A stretch of DNA of 64,000 nt from RPQJ01 sp963732375 (lineage in GTDB: Bacteria > Pseudomonadota > Gammaproteobacteria > Steroidobacterales > Steroidobacteraceae). The translations under genes and the position numbers were made by a program. This document shows, in pieces, positions 55,619 through 63,623 of this stretch; position 1 is the stretch's first letter, and each line of letters starts with the position of its first letter. The notes under the pieces are model-generated. The model saw nothing but the letters and a program-made list of their open reading frames with translations. It was not told the DNA's origin and ran no database searches. Where the stretch lies: contig CAVSZE010000013.1 of NCBI GenBank assembly GCA_963732375.1, positions 62,001 to 126,000 of the forward strand. The letters run 5' to 3'.

Positions 55619-56323
55619 ATGAAACTCACGACAGCACTGGTCGTAGTAGCGGCCCTGGCCGCAGGATCGGCGTCTGCGGACGACCGCGGCTTTTATGCCG
55701 GCGCTGGCGTCGGCGGCAGCCAGATTTCGATCCCGACATCCGAGGTGACGAACTCGATTCTTTACAGTTTCGACTACTACGGATACCCGCTCGACAGCTG
55801 GTCCACGAGCTCGAGCAACACGACGATCATGTGGAGTGCGTTCGTGGGCTATCGCATCATCAAGTACGTTGCGGTCGAGGCCGGTTATCTCGACACCGGC
55901 AGCGCGTCCTACAAGCTCAAAGGAAGCACGACGGTGTTCGACGGCAGTCTTGACCAGTATGTCTCCGTGCCGATCAAGTCCAATTTCGACTGGGGCGCCA
56001 CGGGCTGGCCCGTGAGCGTGCTGGGCATCTGGCCGGTCAACGATAACTGGGATGTGTTCGGCCGCGTCGGCGGATACTTCGGCGACGTCAAGGCAAACTA
56101 TCGCCTGAGCCTCACCGATCCCAACAGCGGCGAGATTTTCAGCTCCAAGGTGCGCGATTCGTCGAGCACGAGCGAGTTCCTCTATGGCGTGGGCGTGGAC
56201 GGCAGGTTCATGGAGAACTGGGCCGCTCGCTTCGAGTGGCTGGCCATACCGAACCTCGGGAACAACGACACAGGTTCGGCGGACTGGAACGGGTTCCAGT
56301 TCTCGCTGCTCTACCGGTTCTGA
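55619..56323 (+). CDS. outer-membrane beta-barrel protein (first of a tandem pair)
   Basis: 234 aa. Signal peptide MKLTTALVVVAALAAGSASA cleaved near residue 20. The mature part is beta-rich with alternating hydrophobicity and ends in Tyr-Arg-Phe, typical of OmpA/OmpW-type 8-strand barrels: ATGWPVSVLGIWPVNDNWDV (about 122-141) and a terminal FQFSLLYRF. Ligand or port function unknown. Closely related to the protein at 56671 (same GWPVS-LGIWP-N core). Confidence 0.8.
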   Translation: MKLTTALVVVAALAAGSASADDRGFYAGAGVGGSQISIPTSEVTNSILYSFDYYGYPLDSWSTSSSNTTIMWSAFVGYRIIKYVAVEAGYLDTGSASYKLKGSTTVFDGSLDQYVSVPIKSNFDWGATGWPVSVLGIWPVNDNWDVFGRVGGYFGDVKANYRLSLTDPNSGEIFSSKVRDSSSTSEFLYGVGVDGRFMENWAARFEWLAIPNLGNNDTGSADWNGFQFSLLYRF

Positions 56324-56670
56324 CGGTCGGTCCCGGCTGCACCACCCGGTGCGGCGCAAAAGCGGGCTCACTCCCACCGAGGGGTGGGCCCGTTGGCTCT
56401 TGCGTCGTTAAATCCCTGCCCGGCGCCGCACCGGGATCTAGACTTAGTCTACTTTCCGCGGCGGATGTCACAATCTTGTCGTTGTATTGATACAACAATG
56501 AAACTTTTCCGTGACTGAATTGTCTCATTCGGCGGGATAACTGCAGTATCGGATGTTTTGAACGAGTTGCTTTTTTGCATTGCTGCGGTGTAGCATTTAC
56601 TTACTGATCCGAATCGGTTGCCCCGAAGCGGCAGACTTATCGATCACCTCACGAACAAAGGACAACATTC
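56324..56670. promoter_or_regulatory. intergenic region: hairpin, 16-bp palindrome and promoter of the second barrel gene
   Basis: Hairpin CCCACC/GGTGGG (56373-56388), which has no T-run, follows the first barrel gene. A perfect palindrome GTTGTAT-TG-ATACAAC lies at 56481-56496. A promoter TTGCTT (56567-56572), 18-nt spacer, TAGCAT (56591-56596) leads to the ATG at 56671, matching the first gene's TTGCCT-18-TAGCAT. No protein gene here. Confidence 0.5.
56481..56496. promoter_or_regulatory. 16-bp palindrome, candidate operator
   Basis: Arms GTTGTAT and ATACAAC separated by TG, about 70 nt upstream of the barrel-gene promoter. It stands out in an AT-rich island. Its binding protein cannot be named. 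Confidence 0.5.
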
Positions 56671-57342
56671 ATGAAGACCAAGATTGCATTGATTACCGCC
56701 ATGACGCTGCTCGCCGGCTCGGCTGTCGCAGCCGACACTGGCTTCTACGTCGGCGCTGGCATGGGCTTCAGCAAGTGGGACGTCAACAAGAGCAAGTTCA
56801 CCAGCAACCTCAATGAAGCCCTGTACCCGGATTTCGTAGTCACCGGTTCAAGCACGGACTCGAACGCGACGCCCTATACGTTCTACGTGGGCTACAAGTT
56901 CATGCCGTACCTGGCCGCTGAACTGGCCTGGCTCGACAACGGCTCGGTCTCCTACAAGGCGAACTTCGATTACAACGACCTCGAGGGCGGCCCGGCAGGG
57001 TCCCTGAAGGGCACCCGCAGTGCCAGCGGCTGGCCGGTGAGCCTGCTCGGCATCTGGCCGATCAACGACAGCTTTGACGTGTTCGCCCGTGGCGGCGTGT
57101 TCATTGGGGATGTCAACGCCAAGGCCAATCTCAAATACAGCAATGGCGACCCCATCGGCCGTATAAAGAGCAACGGGAACAGCACCACCAACTTCATCGG
57201 TGGCCTGGGCGCGGACTACAAGTTCATGGACACCTGGGGCGCGCGCGCGGAGTGGCAGTACGTGCCGAGCATGGGCAACAGCAACACGGGCGGCACTGGC
57301 GACTTCAACGTCTTCATGTTCTCCGTGAACTACAGCTTCTAA
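56671..57342 (+). CDS. outer-membrane beta-barrel protein (second of a tandem pair)
   Basis: 223 aa. Signal peptide MKTKIALITAMTLLAGSAVA cleaved near residue 20. Beta-barrel with FYVGAGMGFSKWDVNKSKF (about 25), SASGWPVSLLGIWPINDSFD (about 116) and a C-terminal FMFSVNYSF ending in Phe. It keeps the same GWPVS-LGIWP core as the gene at 55619, so the two are a tandem duplication. Closed by a strong terminator. Confidence 0.82.
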   Translation: MKTKIALITAMTLLAGSAVAADTGFYVGAGMGFSKWDVNKSKFTSNLNEALYPDFVVTGSSTDSNATPYTFYVGYKFMPYLAAELAWLDNGSVSYKANFDYNDLEGGPAGSLKGTRSASGWPVSLLGIWPINDSFDVFARGGVFIGDVNAKANLKYSNGDPIGRIKSNGNSTTNFIGGLGADYKFMDTWGARAEWQYVPSMGNSNTGGTGDFNVFMFSVNYSF

Positions 57343-57377
57343 CAGACGACCGTCTCCGCCGCTGGCGGCGTGACAGG

Positions 57378-57410
57378 ATGGGCCCACCCGCAAGGGTGGG
57401 CCCATTTTTC
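57378..57410 (+). terminator. strong Rho-independent terminator
   Basis: Perfect 12-bp stem ATGGGCCCACCC / GGGTGGGCCCAT with a GCAA tetraloop (57378-57405), then TTTTC. It ends the second barrel gene. The 3' arm GGGTGGGCCC is nearly identical to the hairpin after the first barrel gene, suggesting the whole gene unit was duplicated. Confidence 0.93.
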
Positions 57411-57496
57411 TTTGTTTTACAGGGTCTTACGGGAATCCGTATTTTTGTCGCGGGCACCGTGAACTTTGGTTCGCTGGCCCGGTCTCTATCCATGAG

Positions 57497-57616
57497 CGGC
57501 ATTGCGACGCTCGGTGCCCCGCCTACCTCCCTGGGCGCTGCACCTTCCCGGTCATTCCCCCAATGCCGGGTCAACTTCCCCGGTTGGATCCGCTGGTCCA
57601 ACCGGGGTTTCTTTTT
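57497..57616 (+). ncRNA. predicted sX13/Spot 42-locus small RNA with C-rich loops
   Basis: About 120 nt, between polA and engB. Three hairpins: GGTGC/GCACC (57513-57517 with 57540-57544) presenting GCCTACCTCCCT; CCCGG-CATT/AATG-CCGGG (57547-57570) whose loop is exactly CCCCC; and the terminator (57578-57616), which is preceded by CTTCCCC. In Xanthomonas the sX13 RNA, about 115 nt, lies next to polA and carries C-rich loops that pair with mRNA; the E. coli counterpart of this locus is Spot 42. The 5' end is estimated; sequence identity with sX13 was not tested. Its 3' part overlaps the 3' end of engB antisense. Confidence 0.6.
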
Positions 57617-58220
57617 GTGCCCCCTGCCCAGCTGCCCGGCCGTCGAGCATGCGTTCGAGCGCTCGCCGCGCCTCGTCCACCCCGTCGCCACTGAGCGACG
57701 AGAAGAGCTGGACGCCGACGCCTTCACCCACCTCGCGGCGCACACCTGAGAGCGCCTGTCTCGCCGCCCCGCGGCCGAGCTTGTCGGCCTTCGTGAGCAG
57801 GATGTGCACCGGCACCTTTCGCGACAGCGCAAGTTCGAGCATGTCGCAGTCGTTCTGCGTCAGCGGGTGGCGCACGTCCATCACGACGATAGATCCACGC
57901 AGCGACTTGCGGCCCTGGAAATAACCGGACACCAGCTGGCCCCAGTGCCGGCGCATGTCGCCCGGCACGGCCGCGAACCCGTAGCCCGGCAGGTCCACCA
58001 GGCGGCGGCCGGGCTCCAGTTCGAAGAAGTTGATCAAGCGGGTCGCGCCCGGGGCCTTGCTGGTGCGCGCGAGACCCTTGCGGCGGGTGATCGCATTGAT
58101 GGCGCTCGACTTGCCAGCATTCGAGCGCCCCGCAACCGACACCTCCGCCCCGGTATCCGGCGGAAGCTGGCCCAGCTTGTCGGCGCTGGTGACGAACCTG
58201 ACCAGTGGATACGTGGACAT
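57552..58220 (-). CDS. engB: ribosome-biogenesis GTPase EngB/YsxC
   Basis: 222 aa, GTPase required for 50S subunit maturation. G1 GRSNAGKSSAIN (about 31), G3 DLPGYGFA (about 76), G4 TKADKLGRG (about 142). The C-terminus (GPADPTGEVDPALGE) is longer than usual and is encoded by DNA that also forms the small RNA on the other strand. The position beside polA is standard. Confidence 0.94.
   Translation of the reverse strand: MSTYPLVRFVTSADKLGQLPPDTGAEVSVAGRSNAGKSSAINAITRRKGLARTSKAPGATRLINFFELEPGRRLVDLPGYGFAAVPGDMRRHWGQLVSGYFQGRKSLRGSIVVMDVRHPLTQNDCDMLELALSRKVPVHILLTKADKLGRGAARQALSGVRREVGEGVGVQLFSSLSGDGVDEARRALERMLDGRAAGQGAQKETPVGPADPTGEVDPALGE
57578..57616 (+). terminator. terminator of the predicted small RNA
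   Basis: 11-bp stem CCCCGGTTGGA / TCCAACCGGGG with an 8-nt loop, then TTTCTTTTT. The T-run is only on the plus strand, though engB reads through on minus. It therefore marks a plus-strand transcript that is not the barrel mRNA (which stops at 57410). Confidence 0.9.
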
Positions 58221-58299
58221 GGGTAGAGCCGCTGCGGTGCGCCGGTGGGACCGTAGTGTACAATTTGCGGCTCGTTTGCCCCTCGTTCGGAGTGGTTAT

Positions 58300-58911
58300 A
58301 TGACCGCGAAACTCGTCGCCGCCCTCTCGCTGGCGGTCACCCTCGGCTGGACTGCGCCCACGCTCGCCGCGGGCTCGAAGGAGGCTGGCCAGGCCAAGGC
58401 CGCGACCTGCAGTGCCTGCCACGGCATGGACGGCAACAGCGTCAGCCCGGAGTGGCCGAACCTCGCCGGGCAGCATGAAACCTACATCCTGAAGCAGCTG
58501 AATAACTTCCACGGTGGCACGCGGCAGAACCCGCTGATGTCGCCGATGGCCGCCATATTGAGCGAGCAGGACATGGCCGACGTCGCGGCGTACTTCTCGT
58601 CGCAGTCGATTCGCGGCGGCGAGACCGACCCCTCGAAAGTGAAGCTTGGCCAGCGCGTCTATCGCTCCGGCAACGTCGAGGGAAAGGTCATGGCCTGCGC
58701 CGGTTGTCACGGCCCGACCGGCCGCGGCAACGCGCCGGCAGCTTTTCCGTCGCTCCAGGGGCAGCACGCGGCGTACGTGGCGATACAGCTTCGGGCCTAC
58801 AAGGCCGGGACCCGTAACACGGATCCGAACCAGATGATGCGCGACATGGCCGGGGCGCTCTCGGAAGAGGAAATCGACGCGGTGGCCTCATACGTCCAGG
58901 GCCTGCGCTGA
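58300..58911 (+). CDS. dihaem cytochrome c4
   Basis: 203 aa. Signal peptide cleaved after LAAG (about 24), two haem c sites CSACH (about 37) and CAGCH (about 136), each in a typical cytochrome-c domain with methionine ligand regions (NPLMSPMA and QMMRDMAG). Periplasmic electron carrier to cytochrome oxidase. A ribosome site is not obvious before ATG 58300. It precedes dsbA by 32 nt, the typical cytochrome c4-dsbA pairing. Confidence 0.92.
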   Translation: MTAKLVAALSLAVTLGWTAPTLAAGSKEAGQAKAATCSACHGMDGNSVSPEWPNLAGQHETYILKQLNNFHGGTRQNPLMSPMAAILSEQDMADVAAYFSSQSIRGGETDPSKVKLGQRVYRSGNVEGKVMACAGCHGPTGRGNAPAAFPSLQGQHAAYVAIQLRAYKAGTRNTDPNQMMRDMAGALSEEEIDAVASYVQGLR

Positions 58912-58943
58912 ACCAGCAGCGCCCTCCACTGTCAGAGCCAATC

Positions 58944-59594
58944 ATGAACAACACCATCACGCGCATTGCCCGGCCGCTGATCGCCGCCGGAATCCTGTTG
59001 CTCGCCGCGCGCGGCGCCTCGGCCATCGAAATCACCGAAGGCCAGCAGTACAAGCTGCTGAAGCCCGCCCAGCCGACCGACGTCGCGCCGGGCAAGGTGC
59101 AGGTCGTCGAGGTCTTCTGGTACGCGTGCTCCCACTGTTTCGCGATCGAGCCCAAGGTCGAAGCCTGGAACGCCAAGGGCAAGCCGGCCTACGTCGAGTC
59201 GATGCAGATGCCGGCAACCTGGAACGAGCTGCTAAAGACCCACGCGCGGGTGTTCTACACGGCCGAGCTGCTTGGCAAGCTCAAGCAGCTGAACGGCGAC
59301 ATCTTTCGCGAGATAAACGTCAAGGGCAACCGCATGGACACGCCCGAGAAGATCGAGGCGTTCTTCGTGTCGCACGGCGTGTCGAAGGCCGATTTCCAGA
59401 AGGCGTTCTCGTCGTTCGCGGTCGAGTCGAAGCTTCGCCAGGCCGAGGAGATGAACAAGCGCTACAAGATCACCGGCACGCCGACCTGGGTGGTCGGAGG
59501 CAAGTACGTCACGGACGTCTCGATGGCCGGCTCCGAGGACGCGCTGTTCGAAGTGCTGAACGCGCTCGCTGCGAAAGTGAAGTCGGGGAACTGA
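58944..59594 (+). CDS. dsbA: thiol:disulfide interchange protein DsbA
   Basis: 216 aa. Periplasmic oxidase that puts disulfides into secreted proteins. Signal peptide cleaved after GASA (about 27). Active site FWYACSHCF (CSHC, about 62-65) instead of the more common CPHC. Cis-proline in TGTPTWVVGGK (about 178). No DsbB in the window. A strong terminator follows. Confidence 0.93.
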   Translation: MNNTITRIARPLIAAGILLLAARGASAIEITEGQQYKLLKPAQPTDVAPGKVQVVEVFWYACSHCFAIEPKVEAWNAKGKPAYVESMQMPATWNELLKTHARVFYTAELLGKLKQLNGDIFREINVKGNRMDTPEKIEAFFVSHGVSKADFQKAFSSFAVESKLRQAEEMNKRYKITGTPTWVVGGKYVTDVSMAGSEDALFEVLNALAAKVKSGN

Positions 59595-59620
59595 GCCTCG
59601 ACAGGGGATTCCACTCCCGA

Positions 59621-59653
59621 AGGGCCGCCCGGCATCGCCGCGCGGCCCTTTTT
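59621..59653 (+). terminator. terminator of dsbA
   Basis: Stem AGGGCCGC (59621-59628) / GCGGCCCT (59642-59649) with an internal extra pairing, then TTTTT. It closes the cytochrome c4-dsbA unit ahead of corA. Confidence 0.9.
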
Positions 59654-59780
59654 GTTGCTGAACGCACCACGCGCAGCGCCACCGAAGCCCCGCTCCGAGC
59701 CGGGCTACTTTTTTCCGAAGCCCTCCTGCCTTGTCGCGCGACCATGTGCTAAAAGATCGGCCTTCTCACAGGGTTCCGGA

Positions 59781-60773
59781 ATGCTCCGACTCCTCATCCC
59801 GACCCGCACAGGCTACACGTGGGTGGAACATGCGCCACCGGCGCCGTTCCCCGACGAGTTCCTGTGGGCGGACCTGTTCGAGCCCACGCCGGAGGAGGAG
59901 AAGGCGGTCGAGTCGCTGCTCACGGTGGACGTGCCCACGCGCGACGAGATGAAGGAGATCGAGACCTCGAACCGGCTGTACGAGGAAGGCAACGCCCTCT
60001 ACATGACGGCCACGGTCGGCAGCAGGCTCGACTCGTTGACGCCCGAGTCGAGCGCGATCACGTTCATCCTGGCCAACGGCCGGCTGATAACCAACCGCTA
60101 CGTGGACCCGACACCGGTGCGGCGCTTCATGCACTACGTGGAGCGCTCGCCCGCGGCCTGCACGTCGTCCGCAACGCTGCTCGCCGGGCTGCTCGAGTCG
60201 TTCGTCGAACGAATTGCAGACCTGCTCGAGCGGATCCAGGCCGAGCTCGACAGCGTTTCACACACGATCTTCCGGCGCAGCAACGCCACTCCGACGCACA
60301 AAGAGGCGCCGCCCACCAACAGCGACCTCCAGGCCATGATCGAGAAGATCGGCGCGAACGGCGACCTGGTGTCCAAGGCGCGCGAGAGCCTGGTGAGCTT
60401 CCAGCGCCTGCTGATGTACGTGCAGCAGGCGGCCAGCGTGTCGCTGTCGCAGGACCAGCGCGGACGCTTCAAGTCGACGATGCGCGACGTGCAGTCGCTC
60501 TCGGACCACGCGACTTTCCTCGGCAACAAGATCCAGTTCCTGCTCGACGCGGTGCTCGGGCTCATCAACCTCGAGCAGAACAACATCATCAAGATCTTCT
60601 CGGTGGCCGCGGTCATGATGATGCCGCCGACACTGGTGGCCAGTGTCTACGGCATGAACTTCCACTTCATGCCGGAGCTCGACAAGCCCTGGGGCTATCC
60701 ACTGGCGCTCTTCGCCATGGTGGTGTCCGCTGTCGTGCCCTACCTGTATTTCCGCCGCAGGGGCTGGCTGTAG
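59781..60773 (+). CDS. corA: CorA-type magnesium/divalent cation transporter
   Basis: 330 aa. Cytoplasmic N-domain, long helices, then two transmembrane helices at the C-terminus. The hallmark GMN selectivity motif lies in SVYGMNFHFMPE (about 291). Start at ATG 59781 gives MLRLLIPTRTG; a longer in-frame start would lie within the terminator region. Confidence 0.92.
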   Translation: MLRLLIPTRTGYTWVEHAPPAPFPDEFLWADLFEPTPEEEKAVESLLTVDVPTRDEMKEIETSNRLYEEGNALYMTATVGSRLDSLTPESSAITFILANGRLITNRYVDPTPVRRFMHYVERSPAACTSSATLLAGLLESFVERIADLLERIQAELDSVSHTIFRRSNATPTHKEAPPTNSDLQAMIEKIGANGDLVSKARESLVSFQRLLMYVQQAASVSLSQDQRGRFKSTMRDVQSLSDHATFLGNKIQFLLDAVLGLINLEQNNIIKIFSVAAVMMMPPTLVASVYGMNFHFMPELDKPWGYPLALFAMVVSAVVPYLYFRRRGWL

Positions 60774-60779
60774 CGCCCC

Positions 60780-61397
60780 GTGTCGCCGACCGCGTTGCTG
60801 GCGATCTCCGCCACGGTGCTGGTCGCGGCGGTTACGCCGGGTCCCGCAGCGACCGCGATCGTGGCGCGCGCCATTGCCGACGGACTGCGCCCGGCACTGG
60901 CACTGGCCGCGGGCGTACTCACCGGCGACCTGCTCTTCCTTGCCGCCGCTGCCGCCGGCATGGCCGCAGCCGCGCATTCGATGGGCGAGTTCTTCACCGT
61001 GCTCAGGTGGGCCGGTGCAGCCTACCTCGCGTGGCAGGGCCTGGCCCTTTGGCGGGCGAGGCCGCGTATTCCGTCGGTGGGCCGGGCGGCGCACGAAGGG
61101 CACTTCTGGCGTAACTTCGGCGCGGGACTGCTGCTGATGATGGGCCACGTGCAGGCCATCCTGTTTTACGCGGCGCTGCTGCCCGGCGTGGTGGATTTCG
61201 CCAGCCTCACGCTCGTGGACCTCGCGATGGTCGCCCTGGTGCTGGTGGTGATCATCGGCGGCGTCAATACCGGCTACGCCATTCTCGCGTCACGCGCCCG
61301 CCGCTTCTTCACCGACGAGCGCGCGATGCGTACGGTCAACCGGGTGGCGGGAACCCTGATGTTTGCTGCAGCCGCGCTGGTCGCGACACGGGTGTAG
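60780..61397 (+). CDS. LysE-family amino-acid exporter
   Basis: 205 aa integral membrane protein with about six helices. LysE/RhtB motifs VTPGPAATAIVARAIADGLR (about 18-37) and GHVQAILFYAALLPG are present. Exports an amino acid or related compound; substrate unspecified. GTG start 6 nt after corA. Confidence 0.87.
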   Translation: MSPTALLAISATVLVAAVTPGPAATAIVARAIADGLRPALALAAGVLTGDLLFLAAAAAGMAAAAHSMGEFFTVLRWAGAAYLAWQGLALWRARPRIPSVGRAAHEGHFWRNFGAGLLLMMGHVQAILFYAALLPGVVDFASLTLVDLAMVALVLVVIIGGVNTGYAILASRARRFFTDERAMRTVNRVAGTLMFAAAALVATRV

Positions 61398-61406
61398 GAT
61401 TAGCTA

Positions 61407-62297
61407 ATGGCAAAGCCCTCAATCAACAACATGGCCGTGTTCTGCGACTTCGAGAACGTTGCCCTCGGTGTTCGCGACGCGAAGTACTCCAAGTTCGACA
61501 TCGGCAAGGTGCTCGAGAAGCTGCTGCTCAAGGGCAGCATCGTGGTCAAGAAAGCCTACTGCGACTGGGAGCGCTACAAGGAATTCAAGGCGCCGATGCA
61601 CGAGGCCTCGTTCGAGCTGATCGAGATCCCGCACGTGCGCATGTCCGGCAAGAACTCCGCCGACATCCGCATGGTCGTAGATGCGCTCGATCTCTGCTAC
61701 ACGAAGTCGCACGTGGACACCTTCGTGATCGTGAGCGGTGACTCGGACTTCTCGCCGCTGGTGAGCAAGCTGCGCGAGAACAACAAGATCGTCATCGGCG
61801 TGGGAGTGAAGAGCTCGACGTCCGACCTGCTGATCGCCAACTGCGACGAGTTCATCTACTACGACGACCTGGTGCGCAAGGAAGAGCAGCGCAGCCGTCC
61901 CCGCAGGGCGCCGGCAAAGCAGGCGGCGCCCCGCCAGGCGGCCAGCAGCCCCGCGGCCAGTGCGCACGCGACCGCGGGCACCGATGCGCACGGCCCCGCG
62001 GAGCCGCCCGCGTCGCGCGCCAACCCGGCAAGCTCGGAGGACGAAAGAAAGCAGGAAGCATTCGACCTCGTGCTCGCCACGATCGAGGCTCTGGCAGAGG
62101 ACCGCGAGGAGGACGAGAAGATCTGGGGTTCGATGATCAAGCAGGCGCTTAAGCGGCAGCGGCCCGGGTTCAACGAGACCTATCACGGTTTCCGCAGCTT
62201 CAGCCAGCTGCTCGAGGAGGCGCAGGCCAGGAAGCTGATCGACCTGGAGAAAGACGAGAAGTCAGGCGGCTACCTGGTCCGGTCCGTCACCGGCTGA
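61407..62297 (+). CDS. NYN-domain protein with OST-HTH/LOTUS domain (LabA-like)
   Basis: 296 aa. N-terminal NYN/PIN-like nuclease domain (about 8-155) with acidic residues in AVFCDFENVA (about 10), KNSADIRMVVDAL (about 81) and VIVSGDSDFSPL (about 107-118). A low-complexity Ala/Pro/Arg linker follows. C-terminal OST-HTH/LOTUS domain (about 215-290) has GSMIKQALKRQRPGFNE and GFRSFSQLLEEA. It likely binds or cleaves RNA. Follows the LysE gene by 9 nt. Confidence 0.85.
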   Translation: MAKPSINNMAVFCDFENVALGVRDAKYSKFDIGKVLEKLLLKGSIVVKKAYCDWERYKEFKAPMHEASFELIEIPHVRMSGKNSADIRMVVDALDLCYTKSHVDTFVIVSGDSDFSPLVSKLRENNKIVIGVGVKSSTSDLLIANCDEFIYYDDLVRKEEQRSRPRRAPAKQAAPRQAASSPAASAHATAGTDAHGPAEPPASRANPASSEDERKQEAFDLVLATIEALAEDREEDEKIWGSMIKQALKRQRPGFNETYHGFRSFSQLLEEAQARKLIDLEKDEKSGGYLVRSVTG

Positions 62298-62335
62298 CGG
62301 CGTACCATGGGTCTCCACAGGGTCGGGGACCTGCC

Positions 62336-63349
62336 TTGACGCACTCGTCCCATTCCGCGGCGAATTCCTCGCTGCGCGAACTTGTGCATCCCTATGCCGT
62401 GGCCGATCGCCGCAGGGCACTCTGGCAACTCGCGAACACGCTCCCGCCCTTCGTCGCGCTCTGGGTGCTGATGGCCGCCAGGTTCAGCCCGAGCGGCGGC
62501 TGGTCGCTGCTGCTGTTGCTGCCGGTCGCGGGTCTCTACGTGCGCCTCTTCATCATCCAGCACGACTGCGGTCACGGATCGTTCTTCCCGGGCGCACGGC
62601 TCAACCGCGCGGTCGGCGCGGTGCTCGGGCTGATCACGCTGTTTCCGTTCGCGTACTGGCGCAAGACCCACGCAATTCACCACGGCACCTCCGGCAACCT
62701 GGACCGGCGCGGGCTCGGCGACATCCAGACCCTCACGGTGCGCGAGTACCAGTCGCTGTCGGCATCCGCGCGCCTCGGCTATCGCCTCTACCGCAGCATG
62801 CCCGTGCTGCTCGGAGTCGGCCCGCTGTACCAGATGCTGATCAAGCATCGCATCCCGTTCGACCTGCCGCTCGCCTGGCGCCGTGAGTGGGCGAGCGCGC
62901 TGTGGAACAACCTCGCGCTGGCGGTTGCCGCGGTCGCGCTGTGCTGGATCTTCGGCTGGAAGGCCGTGCTGGCCGTGCAGCTGTCGCTGATGCTCGTCGC
63001 CGGCGCGGCGGGCGTGTGGCTCTTCTACGTCCAGCACCAGTTCGAGCGTGCGTACTGGGCGCAAGACTTGCAGTGGGACGCGCAGGCGGCCGCGATGGCC
63101 GGAAGCTCGTTCTACGACCTGCCGCGCCTGATGCACTGGATCACCGGCAACATCGGCTACCACCACATCCACCACCTTTCGAGCCGCGTACCGAACTACC
63201 GGCTGCGCGAATGCTTCGAATCCGATCCCCGGCTGCGTGCCGCGCCACGGCTGACCCTCCGGGACAGCCTGGCCTGCGCCCGGCTCAAGCTATGGGACGA
63301 GGATGCGCGGCGGATGGTGCGATTCCCGCGGCGAGCCGGGGCCGCGTAG
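62336..63349 (+). CDS. membrane fatty-acid desaturase
   Basis: 337 aa. Three histidine boxes coordinate the di-iron centre: HDCGH (about 80), HAIHH (about 115) and YHHIHH (about 280). Membrane helices near 33-55, 60-80 and 195-245. Introduces a double bond into acyl chains of membrane lipids; position is not determinable. TTG start with GGGGAC ahead. Soluble electron donor unknown. Confidence 0.85.
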   Translation: MTHSSHSAANSSLRELVHPYAVADRRRALWQLANTLPPFVALWVLMAARFSPSGGWSLLLLLPVAGLYVRLFIIQHDCGHGSFFPGARLNRAVGAVLGLITLFPFAYWRKTHAIHHGTSGNLDRRGLGDIQTLTVREYQSLSASARLGYRLYRSMPVLLGVGPLYQMLIKHRIPFDLPLAWRREWASALWNNLALAVAAVALCWIFGWKAVLAVQLSLMLVAGAAGVWLFYVQHQFERAYWAQDLQWDAQAAAMAGSSFYDLPRLMHWITGNIGYHHIHHLSSRVPNYRLRECFESDPRLRAAPRLTLRDSLACARLKLWDEDARRMVRFPRRAGAA

Positions 63350-63373
63350 CGGAATCCGGCTGCAATTCCTGGG

Positions 63374-63450
63374 TGGCGCGCCCGACAGGATTCGAACCTG
63401 TGACCCCTGCCTTCGGAGGGCAGTACTCTATCCAGCTGAGCTACGGGCGC
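63374..63450 (-). tRNA. tRNA-Arg (anticodon CCG)
   Basis: 77 nt including an encoded CCA. Read on minus: acceptor arm GCGCCCG/CGGGCGC, D-arm with AGCTCAGCTGGA, anticodon arm CTGCC-CTCCGAA-GGCAG (CCG reads CGG codons), T-arm with GGTTCGAATCC. Discriminator base is G. Confidence 0.95.
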
Positions 63451-63623
63451 ATCCGGGGCGCGGATGATAGACCGGCTGCGGAAAGGGCGTCCATCGCCTG
63501 ACCGAAAACCGCCCCGGATCATGGGCTTGAGGCCGGCTACCGGCCGATCGGGGGTGGCGCTGGTCCGCGTCGTGCAAGGTATACTTCGCGGCCTCGTTTT
63601 CGGCGCCTATTCCGGGGATCCAC

